DNA of 64,000 bases, taken from contig NC_019892.1 in assembly GCF_000242455.2 (NCBI RefSeq), forward strand, positions 2,046,001 to 2,110,000, written 5' to 3'. Source of the stretch: Singulisphaera acidiphila DSM 18658. Lineage in GTDB: Bacteria > Planctomycetota > Planctomycetia > Isosphaerales > Isosphaeraceae. Below the pieces are notes generated by a model, which did no database searches, was not told the DNA's origin, and saw nothing but the letters and a program-made list of their open reading frames with translations. Made by a program: the position numbers and the translations under genes. This document shows positions 19,572 through 27,688 of the stretch, piece after piece. The first letter of the stretch is position 1, and the number at the start of each line of letters is the position of its first letter.

Positions 19572-20663
19572 GTGTCATCTCAGTATACCCTCCCGGGCAC
19601 CCACGAACAAGGGGTTGCTCCCCCGAAATCCACAAAATCACAGTGGTATCCCTCACTCCAGTCGGCTACCCGCTCGATCCTGCGACGTATCCGCCGGCAG
19701 ACCCGAGACGACTCGTGGGCGGTGACTCGCGGCTATGTCTACAGGGATGCCGCCGGGACGCCGATCTACGTGGTCCTTCGGCTCGGTAATCGCGCCGGTG
19801 CCAAGTCGTACAGACCACTCCACCGGGCCAACTATGGTTGGCACGATTGCGATCCGGTAGGGCTGTTGCCTCTCTACAATCTGCCAATTCTCGCTACATC
19901 TCGACACATCTATATTGTCGAAGGCGAAAAGTGTGCCGACACAGTAGCCGATCTCGGCTATCAGTCGACGACGTCGGCCCACGGTGCGCATGCCGCCGGC
20001 CGGTCTGACTGGTCGCCTCTGGCCGGACGGGACGTCGTGATCCTGCCCGATGCCGACACCGCAGGCGAGCATTATATGGCCAGCGTGATCAGGCTCCTGG
20101 GTCAACTCGATCCAGTGCCACGCGTCCGGATCATCCGGATGGCGGATCTCGTGGTCGGCGACGTGCCCCCCGGGTCAGACGTCGCCGATCTTGTCAGTAG
20201 GATTTGGGAGACCGGGCAGGATTTATCTGGGTTCGCCCGGCATCTCCAGGATGTCGCGGACTCGGCCCCGATCGTTGATCTCGACGGACCACAGGTCGAT
20301 CTGCTCTGGCGACCTTCGGTCGCAGGTGACTGCCAGGCGAAAGGGGTTGCCGGATCGCAATCCTCCCGATATCAACACTCTTACCGCCGAAAATCCACGG
20401 GAAAGCGGCGAGACATCTTCGGCGAGGTGTTGCAATACCTCGAAAAAATCAACGCGTCCGTCCAACATGACGACGGAAGCTCAAACCTATGGAAGGTCGC
20501 TTACTATTGCGGGCCAGGCTACGACATTCCTGAAGAAACATTTGTCAACATTTTACTGAGATATTGGAATCCTTATTGCTCGCCGCCGTGGTCTGTCTGG
20601 GAGATCCGGCGGACGGTCGCTCGAGCGTACGAACGGCAGACTCGACGTGGATGGCGACTCTGA
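19572..20663 (+). CDS. TOPRIM-domain DNA primase-like protein
   Basis: 363 residues from GTG at 19572, with AAGGA 6 bases upstream. Residues ~115-180 form a TOPRIM fold: HIYIVEGEKCADTV (catalytic Glu) and DVVILPDADTAGEHY (DxD). An N-terminal segment (GYVYRDAAGTPIYVVLR) matches the region before TOPRIM in phage and plasmid primases. The C-terminal ~90 residues (IPEETFVNILLRYWNPYCSPPWSVWEIRRTV) resemble a primase C-terminal helical domain. It likely primes replication of the excised element together with the two genes downstream. Confidence 0.85.
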   Translation: MSSQYTLPGTHEQGVAPPKSTKSQWYPSLQSATRSILRRIRRQTRDDSWAVTRGYVYRDAAGTPIYVVLRLGNRAGAKSYRPLHRANYGWHDCDPVGLLPLYNLPILATSRHIYIVEGEKCADTVADLGYQSTTSAHGAHAAGRSDWSPLAGRDVVILPDADTAGEHYMASVIRLLGQLDPVPRVRIIRMADLVVGDVPPGSDVADLVSRIWETGQDLSGFARHLQDVADSAPIVDLDGPQVDLLWRPSVAGDCQAKGVAGSQSSRYQHSYRRKSTGKRRDIFGEVLQYLEKINASVQHDDGSSNLWKVAYYCGPGYDIPEETFVNILLRYWNPYCSPPWSVWEIRRTVARAYERQTRRGWRL

Positions 20664-20732
20664 GTGAGCAGGTTTTTAGGGTCGATCACATTCCTATTTT
20701 TAAGGTGTTTTGACTTGATACGAGATCCAAAG

Positions 20733-21245
20733 ATGTCCTCGGTGCCCGACAATAGTTGGGCCGATGCGATCCGCGCCGGGGGAGTATCTCTCGATTCGCG
20801 GCCGCACTCCGATGACGAGTTACGATTGCGAAGTGCCCTCGCGATCCGCAAGTCCGGAAAGGCGTCGTCACTCACGGTTGTGCGTGACTACCAAGAGGCG
20901 ATCAAGTACGAGGCAATCTATCAGAAGATGGGCCTGGACGCAGCCGCCTATCCCGAGTGGGGCATGACTGCATGCTCCAAGGTCGCCAAGATCGAAACCA
21001 TGGATTCCTACGGCCTCACCCCTCCGAGGGAGGCCACGAGCGAGATCATGGAGAGGACTTCCTGCGACAAGTGCGAATCCTGGAAATCGTGTGACGATCT
21101 CCTTCGATTCAAGCGTGCGGTCTCCGCCAAACATAGCATTATGACGGAGCAGCGTGTCATCGAGATGAGTATCCACGAGGCAAATGAAGGCAAGGAACTC
21201 TTGATCCTCTCGAAAGTCAACTCGCTAAAAATCATGCACTCCTGA
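20733..21245 (+). CDS. Truncated helicase-like paralogue
   Basis: 170 residues from the ATG at 20733. It is colinear with the first ~160 residues of the next gene: WADAIRAGGVSLDSRP/WLHAIRQGGTSVDSRP, KMGLDAAAYPEWGMTACSKV/SMGLDAAAYSQRDDTTCSKV, AKHSIMTEQR in both. A Cys cluster (CSKV...CDKC...SCDD) resembles the metal-binding insert of some helicases. The protein stops right after LILSKVNSLK, where the longer copy continues. Seen: tandem partial duplication. Function unknown; may be a non-functional leftover or a regulatory decoy. Confidence 0.6.
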   Translation: MSSVPDNSWADAIRAGGVSLDSRPHSDDELRLRSALAIRKSGKASSLTVVRDYQEAIKYEAIYQKMGLDAAAYPEWGMTACSKVAKIETMDSYGLTPPREATSEIMERTSCDKCESWKSCDDLLRFKRAVSAKHSIMTEQRVIEMSIHEANEGKELLILSKVNSLKIMHS

Positions 21246-21283
21246 TCCAGGATTTTGACGCACATTTACATTGGTTAATTATA

Positions 21284-23077
21284 TTGGATTCTCTAAAAAC
21301 GTCCCCGATCCCACTGGAGAACTGGCTCCATGCGATCCGCCAAGGGGGGACATCCGTCGATTCTCGGCCGTGCTCGGACCATGAACGAATGGATCGCTGT
21401 GCCCTCGCGATCGGAAGGTCTGGGGCGAAGACATCGCTCACAATCGTCCGCAACCACGACGAGGCTCGTCTCTATCAGCTCTACTATTTCTCGATGGGGC
21501 TGGACGCGGCGGCTTATTCCCAGCGAGATGATACCACGTGCTCAAAGGTCGGGGAGATTAACCAGGCAATCAGCCTCGGCATCACCCCGAGAGCCGTGTG
21601 CGGTCGGTGCGACGATCGAAAGACGCCGTGCGGATACCTTCGCGGACATGGACTCGCTCAATCCGCCAAACATAGCATCATGACGGAGCAGCGTGCGATT
21701 TACACGAGTTTAACGAAAGCAACAGCCGACAGGGAACTCTTGATCCTCGCTGGGGTCAACTCGTTGGACGTACTTGTTCCTGTAAAGGCGACGATACCCA
21801 TTGTTGAAAAGCTTCTTAAAGATCTCGATATGATCGCCGAATCTGCAAACAAAGGTTCCACCAATGCGATGTTCAAAAATAATGATCGTGGAAAAGAGTT
21901 TTTGATTGCAGCCAGCAAATTCGCCCGCCGGCTGAAGAGTCAAGTCCAGTCTGGGGAGTCGGTTGACGTGTCCATGCCGACCCCCCAGAGGGACCAAAAT
22001 TTCTGGCCAATGAGCCTCCTTGGAGTCTTCAAATCGAAGGAATTTCGGCCATCAGGCGAGATCGTAAGGCTTATCACCTCAGCGGTTTCCGGCGACCTCC
22101 AGTCTTTCGTGGTACAGGTCCCAAGGAAGAAACGCGAATCCATACTTCTAATTGGCACATGGCATCCTCGTCAATTGGGGTGCGCGACCCTGATCGCGGA
22201 TCCGACTACGGATGCCGCCGAGCTGTCTGACGCGATCGGGAGGGCGGTGGTTCAGATCGAGGGGCCGCCCACGCGAATCGAGGGCGTCCAGGTGAACCGG
22301 AGCGTCACCAATAAGTGCCGGGCGAGTGCATTGGCCGGTATTATCCGAGATCGGCTCGCGGCTTGCGAGAGCGAACCTCTGGTTGTCGTCGCCAGCAAGG
22401 CCAACCTCGCGAAACTCGGCGAGGCCCCACGGTTAAGACTTCGCTCGTGGTTCGACGACTTTGACGTTGATGGCCAAGTTGTCGTGCTGGGATTCCCAGG
22501 GGTATCACCGGATACCATTGAGCGTCGACTGAGACAGACGGGCCGGGCTGCCGCAATCCTCTCGGGAGGCGACTGGGGCCTTCGGTTCGACGGGCGAATG
22601 GGATATCGCGATCCCGATTGGCATCAGGCTCATCAGGCGACCGCCAAAGGTCTCCTGCTCCAATTCCTGGCCCGGCTAGGCCGTCCGGCGGTCGTTTTCA
22701 CGGATCTCGAACTAGGATTGCCGGCCGAAAAGACCCCCGATCCACTCGATGAAATTGATCGATCCATCATTAAGGCCCTCATAGAGTTGGGGCTAACGGA
22801 CACGAGCGCTACGGAACCCTTACTGAAAAAGAGAGATAAGGGGGTTGGCGGGGGAAAAGAGAGAGGGACTAACGGCTCCCCCCAATATAGCTCCGTAGCG
22901 CTCGTGTCCGTTAGCAACGTATCGGCATACCCTATTGATATCAGTAAGGCGACCGGGCTTGACGAACGGCGGATTCGTAGGCGGTTGGGGGCCTTGGCGG
23001 GACTCGGATTGGTCGAGCGGGTCTCCATGCGGGGCGGTTGGCGAATCACGAGGGAGCACATCCATGATTGCATTTAA
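21284..23077 (+). CDS. Helicase-like replication protein without recognisable Walker A, C-terminal winged helix
   Basis: 597 residues from TTG at 21284; no earlier ATG in frame. The N-terminal ~160 residues match the preceding gene, with Cys cluster CSKV...CGRCDDRKTPC. The middle (VVQIEGPPTRIEGVQVNRS; EPLVVVASKANLAKL; VVVLGFPGVSPDTIERRL) has the rhythm of a RecA-like fold, but I find no GxxxxGK[ST]. The C-terminal ~50 residues (DISKATGLDERRIRRRLGALAGLGLVERV) are a winged helix. A 122-bp palindrome is inserted in frame before that domain. Follows the primase, so replication is the likely role, by inference. Confidence 0.6.
   Translation: MDSLKTSPIPLENWLHAIRQGGTSVDSRPCSDHERMDRCALAIGRSGAKTSLTIVRNHDEARLYQLYYFSMGLDAAAYSQRDDTTCSKVGEINQAISLGITPRAVCGRCDDRKTPCGYLRGHGLAQSAKHSIMTEQRAIYTSLTKATADRELLILAGVNSLDVLVPVKATIPIVEKLLKDLDMIAESANKGSTNAMFKNNDRGKEFLIAASKFARRLKSQVQSGESVDVSMPTPQRDQNFWPMSLLGVFKSKEFRPSGEIVRLITSAVSGDLQSFVVQVPRKKRESILLIGTWHPRQLGCATLIADPTTDAAELSDAIGRAVVQIEGPPTRIEGVQVNRSVTNKCRASALAGIIRDRLAACESEPLVVVASKANLAKLGEAPRLRLRSWFDDFDVDGQVVVLGFPGVSPDTIERRLRQTGRAAAILSGGDWGLRFDGRMGYRDPDWHQAHQATAKGLLLQFLARLGRPAVVFTDLELGLPAEKTPDPLDEIDRSIIKALIELGLTDTSATEPLLKKRDKGVGGGKERGTNGSPQYSSVALVSVSNVSAYPIDISKATGLDERRIRRRLGALAGLGLVERVSMRGGWRITREHIHDCI
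22793..22914. repeat. 122-bp palindromic element with perfect 23-bp arms inside a reading frame
   Basis: Bases 22793-22815 are the exact reverse complement of 22892-22914, with a 76-base purine-rich middle. The frame stays open across it, giving a Lys/Gly/Ser-rich linker of about 41 residues in the helicase-like protein. Confidence 0.85.
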
Positions 23078-23096
23078 TGAAAATCGATCCGCCACA

Positions 23097-23139
23097 CCCC
23101 CCCCTGGCCATCCCGGGTTCGGGGCGATAGCCCCGACTG
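23097..23139. repeat. Hairpin repeat D, copy 1
   Basis: CCTGGCCATCCCGGGTTCGG followed by GGCGATAGCCCC. It shares its order with 30145-30186 and, more weakly, 44566-44604. The GGGG/CCCC arms form a short hairpin. Confidence 0.6.
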
Positions 23140-23387
23140 ATGACTTGAGTCTCACAGAAACAATCAGGAATGCCCTCAGAAAATCGTTCACAACGTTTCC
23201 AACGGTCGGGCGGATAGATCGGACCTTCCAGAGTGCACGAATCGCCTCAGAGCGTTTTAGAACGTTGTAGCAACCATCGAAAAACCAGGCCATCCGCCCA
23301 TTTATGAAATAAATCGGTATCAGTCAACGCGTCAAGTAATTTCGATTTGTGGTTTGGATCCTAACTCGATCCCACCGGAGAAATGAA

Positions 23388-23741
23388 ATGGGCACCAAAG
23401 AATCCCTCAAAGAGTTGATCTTCCGCGAGTTGGTCACCCAGGGTATTTCCAACGCGTTCAATGCCGCGAACGCCGTCGTGTCGGCATACGATAATGTCGA
23501 GGTCTCGGTCTACATCACCTCAATCCCCGAGGCCCGCGACCCGGCTCGCCTCCCGGTCGTGCACTTCAGGATGGCCAAGGAAGACGAACCTTGGCTCGGC
23601 GATCTCGACGCATGGGCTACGATGCACCTCCCGATGCAGGTGATGAGCAAGCGGATGAAGGCCAGTTTGGCGGTCCACGGAATCGAGCCAAGCCACAGTG
23701 AACCTATGGTCATTAAATCGGGGAGTGGTTACACTCAGTAA
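23388..23741 (+). CDS. Hypothetical protein
   Basis: 117 residues; the ATG at 23388 has GGAG 7 bases upstream. Predicted alternation of helix and strand; VHFRMAKEDEPWLGDLDAWATMHLP is the most distinctive part. No family recognised. Separated from the helicase-like gene by 310 bases that include hairpin repeat D and nothing else I can name. Confidence 0.55.
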   Translation: MGTKESLKELIFRELVTQGISNAFNAANAVVSAYDNVEVSVYITSIPEARDPARLPVVHFRMAKEDEPWLGDLDAWATMHLPMQVMSKRMKASLAVHGIEPSHSEPMVIKSGSGYTQ

Positions 23742-23827
23742 ATTGGCCGTCGCAGACGTATAGATTTTTTTTAGTAATTTCAAATCCACTAAATCCACCA
23801 AATTCATCAAACCAAAAGGTTTCTATC

Positions 23828-24871
23828 ATGGCAGCAAAGCGGATGAATATGGTCGTCCCGAAACCAGAGAACGACCTCGTCAAGGATGGAACCATCGAAG
23901 ATAGCGAAACCACCGATGGCTCCACTGATGCGATCGCCATCGGCGACAACCCGATCACGGCTGTCGAGAACAGCGAGGTTGCCAAGGCCGGCAACGCCGA
24001 TGTCGTCAACGAGGACGACATCCGTAGTCGTGCCCAGAAAGACTTCAATGAGCACCTCGCCCGGGAAGCCGAGAAACGAGCGGCCGACGACGATAACGAC
24101 CGTCCCGAAACTCAGTCGCCGTCCGGCATGAAGACGATTCCTGGCCCCACGACTATCGTAGCGTCACCCACCGACCGGCGACCCGAACCCGGCTCGATAG
24201 TGAGGTTCGGTCGTCAAGAAGCCATGGTCTGTGCAACCTTCGGCAACGGCGTCGTTGACCTTGTCTCATACGTGGTTGGCCAGCCTCCAGAGGTCGTCCA
24301 GGGTGTCGAGCACGATCCCGACGGCACTCCTGGAACCTGGCACTGGCCTGGAGAGGTGCGTCCCCAGGTTACGGCAAGGCTCGATCCAATCGCGGCAGCC
24401 CAAGCCAATGGCCAGCGGGTGCCCGAAGTCGGCCAGATCGTTACATATCTCGAAGACACTTTGGATATGGATATTTTCCGAGAGAAGCTGGAATCACGGC
24501 GTGCAGTTGTGACTGCGGTTCTCGCGCCGGACAAAGTCCGCCTCAAGGTCTTTGAACGCGACACTCCGCCCAGGTTTCCCGAGAAGGACTTCGCGCACGA
24601 CCCGGCCGGGGTTGCCCCAAACAGTCCGATCGAGCATGGAACCGATCGGCCGATTCGTTGGGCCTTCATCGACGAGGTTGCGATAGGCCAGCCGTTCGAG
24701 GCCATCCGCATTGAAGACCATCCCAGAAACAAGGTTCCATGTCCGATTTGCGGCAAGTCCACCAAGTTCCCCGTGCCATTCGCTGAGTTTTTTGGCAAAC
24801 GTCACACCGGATGCCTCGAGTGCCTTCGCGCCGCTCAGGAAGGGGCCGCGTCCGTATTCCAGATGGGCTAA
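23828..24871 (+). CDS. Hypothetical protein with C-terminal zinc ribbon
   Basis: 347 residues. An acidic, probably disordered N-terminal third is followed by two SH3/KOW-like beta stretches, PEPGSIVRFGRQEAMVCATF and PEVGQIVTYLEDTLDMDIF. The C-terminus carries CPICGKSTKFPVPFAEF and HTGCLECLRAA (CxxC...CxxC), a zinc ribbon. It could bind nucleic acid or protein; unknown. Its stop codon overlaps the left end of the MITE-like repeat at 24870. Confidence 0.6.
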   Translation: MAAKRMNMVVPKPENDLVKDGTIEDSETTDGSTDAIAIGDNPITAVENSEVAKAGNADVVNEDDIRSRAQKDFNEHLAREAEKRAADDDNDRPETQSPSGMKTIPGPTTIVASPTDRRPEPGSIVRFGRQEAMVCATFGNGVVDLVSYVVGQPPEVVQGVEHDPDGTPGTWHWPGEVRPQVTARLDPIAAAQANGQRVPEVGQIVTYLEDTLDMDIFREKLESRRAVVTAVLAPDKVRLKVFERDTPPRFPEKDFAHDPAGVAPNSPIEHGTDRPIRWAFIDEVAIGQPFEAIRIEDHPRNKVPCPICGKSTKFPVPFAEFFGKRHTGCLECLRAAQEGAASVFQMG

Positions 24872-25025
24872 CTCAGGCGCCGTTGGGCTTGCGATCGGCC
24901 CGCCCCTCCTTTTTGGGTTGCGGGCCGAGTTCCCCACTCGCCTCACTCGCCGTGGAGCCCGGAAAGGAGGAGAGGGACGGCGAGTGCCTCTTGCCTTTCC
25001 TCCCATGCCCAACGGCGTCTGAGTT
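24870..25025. repeat. MITE-like 156-bp element with 19-bp inverted ends
   Basis: AACTCAGGCGCCGTTGGGC (24870-24888) and GCCCAACGGCGTCTGAGTT (25007-25025) are inverted copies with one mismatch. Inside are module A (CCCCTCCTTTTTGGGTTGC, 24903-24921) flanked by GGCCCGC/GCGGGCC, and a relative of module C. No coding potential of its own. Confidence 0.75.
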
Positions 25026-25053
25026 GGGGGAACCCGAAAGAGATTGTTCAACA

Positions 25054-25899
25054 ATGTCATACGAACGCAGAGGGAACCGCCTGTACTTCTATCGCGGTTA
25101 TCGCGAGGGCCGCCGGTTGGTTCGTTTCTACGCGGGCGGCGGTTCTCAGGGCGAGCAAGCGGCCACTGAGCACGCGGAGATGATTGCCGCTCGCCGCGCT
25201 GCGAGGGAATCCGCCAGGAAGGATCGAGGCGAGGCTCGCGCCGAATCGAACCGTCTCGAAACCAGAATTCTCACTTATCACAAACAAATAGAGACTCTTT
25301 TCAGGAAAGCCATGAACGAGGCCGGTCTCGTTTGGCACAACTACGAATGGCGGCTGGTGATGAGAAAACCAAAACCATCAACCTCCGAGTTTTTCAGTTC
25401 GCTTAAAGAGGAACAGGCCCGGCGACTCCTCCTTGAAGATAAGACTGGAGATGCGGCCCGGAGTCTCGGTGGCGACTTACACGAGGAGGTTATCGCGGCC
25501 CTGCTGAAACGTGTCGCTGATCCCTCTCAGCGGGCTGCGATCAGGCACGAGGCTCAGAGGGTTGGATCTTCTCTCGATCGTCCCGGACAGACCGTCATCG
25601 AGATGCTCCTGATCCAACGGATCGTCCTGCACTGGATGAGCATGCACATATTCGATATCCAGTCAATCAAAAGCCTCGATGCTCTCCAGTACGGTGCAAT
25701 TCAGGAATGTGATTTTCTTGATAGACGACGGATGAGATCAGAGAAGTTGTACCAGTTGAGCCTGAAGAATCTCGACCTTCTCCGGGCAAGAGCGATCCAA
25801 CTCAAAGCCACGGTCGATCAGATCGAGCAGAAGGCCCAGGTGAAGAAAGCGAAGTCCAGGCGTTCTACACCACCAGCGCTCACTCTCACGGGGACTTAA
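25054..25899 (+). CDS. Hypothetical protein of a family common on planctomycete islands
   Basis: 281 residues from the ATG at 25054; longer in-frame readings run through the MITE-like repeat and are not credible. The N-terminus NRLYFYRGYREGRRLVRFYAGGG is typical of a family found widely in planctomycetes and cyanobacteria (Y-x-Y/R-R..G..VR.Y.G.G). A long helical, charged remainder follows, with a basic C-terminal tail. Function unknown. It leads a run of small zinc-ribbon genes (next stop-to-start gap 5 bp). Confidence 0.65.
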   Translation: MSYERRGNRLYFYRGYREGRRLVRFYAGGGSQGEQAATEHAEMIAARRAARESARKDRGEARAESNRLETRILTYHKQIETLFRKAMNEAGLVWHNYEWRLVMRKPKPSTSEFFSSLKEEQARRLLLEDKTGDAARSLGGDLHEEVIAALLKRVADPSQRAAIRHEAQRVGSSLDRPGQTVIEMLLIQRIVLHWMSMHIFDIQSIKSLDALQYGAIQECDFLDRRRMRSEKLYQLSLKNLDLLRARAIQLKATVDQIEQKAQVKKAKSRRSTPPALTLTGT

Positions 25900-25904
25900 T
25901 CGAA

Positions 25905-26270
25905 ATGGCACACTGTTATCGTTGCGGATCGTTGAAGGATCTCGTCACTAAGATCGAAATCGTTACCAATGTCGAAAATCTGGTTGTTCCGGTTGTCCAC
26001 ACACTGTGCCGACAGTGCTCATATGAGCTCAGGCTGTTTCTCGGCGAAAAGCATCCCAAGCTCGAACGGCCTGCGAGCGTGTTTGTGAAACCCCCGCCTC
26101 TGGGAAGCCCCATCGTGAAGCCGTCTACGACGCCCACGTCAGAGCCGCTCACGACGCTCGCCGCGAGGCCCAGAGGAGGCAAACCAACGACTCCCACGGC
26201 TCCAGCGACGACGAAGCCCACGACTCCCGAGAAGCCGACGTCAAAACCGAGGAAAGGGAAGAAACCGTGA
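25905..26270 (+). CDS. Zinc-ribbon protein with Pro/Thr/Lys-rich tail
   Basis: 121 residues, 5 bases after the previous stop. CYRCGSLKDL...LCRQCSYELRLFL gives two CxxC pairs. The C-terminal half is Pro/Thr/Lys-rich and likely disordered. It is a paralogue of the next gene (same CxxC spacing and LRxFL/LRSWL segment). Role unknown. Confidence 0.6.
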   Translation: MAHCYRCGSLKDLVTKIEIVTNVENLVVPVVHTLCRQCSYELRLFLGEKHPKLERPASVFVKPPPLGSPIVKPSTTPTSEPLTTLAARPRGGKPTTPTAPATTKPTTPEKPTSKPRKGKKP

Positions 26271-26371
26271 AGGCAGGTTCCGGCGACCCCTTTCCTTCCT
26301 GGCAATCCACTTTGGCCGAAGGCCAAATTAATTCGACATGTCGTACACAGTGAATTTCATGGTGATTCACA

Positions 26372-26671
26372 ATGTCCCGATACTGCATTCGTTGTCGTTT
26401 GCGTGAGGGTCTGAACACTCGATTAATCGTGGCGACGACGGCGGAAAAAGAGGAGGTCAAGTTGAGGTTGTCGCTTTGCGAGTCGTGTGGCACCGCGCTT
26501 CGGTCCTGGCTTCACGAACTGACGCGTTCCCGATTGAAAGGAACGGCCAAGTTTCGCGAACGGATTAAAAAACATTGGGCCAACGAGAAGTCCGACGAGC
26601 GGAACAGGCCGTTCAAGTTAAAGAACCAGCGACCCAAGCCTCTGAGGCCGGGGCAGTCCAATCAAACTTGA
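26372..26671 (+). CDS. Small zinc-ribbon protein
   Basis: 99 residues. CIRCRLREGLNTRLIVATT...LCESCGTALRSWL carries two CxxC pairs; the C-terminal half is strongly basic. Related to the preceding gene, suggesting local duplication. The start overlaps a weak palindrome (GTGAAT...ATTCAC). Function unknown; nucleic-acid binding is plausible from its charge. Confidence 0.6.
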   Translation: MSRYCIRCRLREGLNTRLIVATTAEKEEVKLRLSLCESCGTALRSWLHELTRSRLKGTAKFRERIKKHWANEKSDERNRPFKLKNQRPKPLRPGQSNQT

Positions 26672-26680
26672 CAATTCCGC

Positions 26681-26724
26681 CCCCCCCCTTTTTGGGGGTT
26701 GCTCCGCTCGCCGCGTGGCCCGGA
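26681..26724. repeat. Modules A and C side by side
   Basis: CCCCCTTTTTGGGGGTTGC (module A variant) is followed by CGCTCGCCGCGTGGCCCGGA (26705-26724). The latter is identical to 35523-35542, which lies inside a gene. Confidence 0.6.
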
Positions 26725-26752
26725 AATTCACATTCACTCGTAATTGCATCTT

Positions 26753-27241
26753 ATGCACTACATCAAAAATCCGAAACAAGATGACCAGCAACCAGCCTTG
26801 CCTTGGGCGCCCTTTGTAGGCGCGAGCGTGATGCTTCGACTTGAGACCGGCAAGACGGTCACGGCTGAGGTCGTCAAGGTTCTCAACGCCGATCGGCGAA
26901 CCGTCGACCTGAAAGAAGACGTGGGCGGCAAGTTTAGCAGGATCATCCAAGACATCCCGTATCATCCGAATGCTTGCAGTTCGTGGTTCTGGCCACATGA
27001 GGTCGAGAGCAACCAACAACCAACCCTGCCCAAAACCGAGCCGACCCGTCCCCAGATTCGGCGAACGCGGCCCCCGAAGATGGACGAAAATTTGCCCGTG
27101 TGGGGCTTCACGTGTTCTTGTATTGATTTAGGTCATAATGATTCCTCGGATCGAGTGTGTTTTGAGCGGCCGGATGGAGGATGGGTTTCCATCGATAAAA
27201 TGTGTTCAAAGTGCAAAGGATCTGGACACGTTAAAGACTGA
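26753..27241 (+). CDS. Protein with C-terminal DnaJ-like zinc motif
   Basis: 162 residues. The N-terminal half contains a beta-rich segment (ASVMLRLETGKTVTAEVVKV) resembling an Sm/SH3-like barrel. A Pro/Thr linker leads to a C-terminal module FTCSCIDLG...VSIDKMCSKCKGSGHVKD with CxC and CxxCxGxG(H), as in DnaJ zinc fingers. The next gene ends with the same module. Function unknown. Confidence 0.6.
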   Translation: MHYIKNPKQDDQQPALPWAPFVGASVMLRLETGKTVTAEVVKVLNADRRTVDLKEDVGGKFSRIIQDIPYHPNACSSWFWPHEVESNQQPTLPKTEPTRPQIRRTRPPKMDENLPVWGFTCSCIDLGHNDSSDRVCFERPDGGWVSIDKMCSKCKGSGHVKD

Positions 27242-27259
27242 GGAAGCCGATGGGCAGGC

Positions 27260-27688
27260 ATGAGCGACAAACGCTGTTGCCCCTCCTTTTTGGGTTGCTA
27301 CTACTCTTACCCCGAGGATCATTTGAATCGCCCAACGTGTGGAACCTGCCTGTGCCTTGTTCTTGATGGCGAAGGCCAAGGCATCTGTCATCTGAATCCA
27401 GTTTCTACCCCCAAAGAGATCAACTCGTTCTGTGGACACCACCCTCTCTGGCCTGAGTTTGTCAAACAGTCTGCCATCAACGCCCAACCGATGACCTTGA
27501 ACCTCGCCCCAGGCATGGAGCTATTCTTCGGCCACGACTGCCGCTGCGTCCAGCTCGGCCCGTCGAGCGATCCAGGGAGGATTCAGAAGCTCAGGCCCGA
27601 CGGCGGATTTTTGAGCTTCTATAAGCACTGTCCCTTTTGCCGAGGCACGGGCCAGCTCCAGGATGAGGAAGGTGAAGGCAACCAGTGA
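27260..27688 (+). CDS. Cysteine-rich protein with repeated C-terminal zinc module
   Basis: 142 residues. The N-terminus (CCPSFLGCYYSY) is encoded by a copy of module A (27280-27298), so part of this protein derives from the dispersed repeat, or the true start is further on. The middle has TCGTCLCLV...CHLNP...FCGHHP, consistent with another metal site. The end CRCVQLG...YKHCPFCRGTGQLQD is the same module as in the gene before. Overlaps the next gene by 4 bases (ATGA type with GTG start), implying coupling. Confidence 0.6.
   Translation: MSDKRCCPSFLGCYYSYPEDHLNRPTCGTCLCLVLDGEGQGICHLNPVSTPKEINSFCGHHPLWPEFVKQSAINAQPMTLNLAPGMELFFGHDCRCVQLGPSSDPGRIQKLRPDGGFLSFYKHCPFCRGTGQLQDEEGEGNQ

Noticed and set aside
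19480..19725. Small frame through the hairpin after the DUF1580 gene
   Set aside because: It runs through a perfect hairpin and overlaps the primase in another frame; the primase has a good ribosome site.
23064..23270. Possible 68-residue gene after the helicase-like gene
   Set aside because: Its start overlaps the previous stop, but its first half is the translation of hairpin repeat D and no ribosome site is visible.
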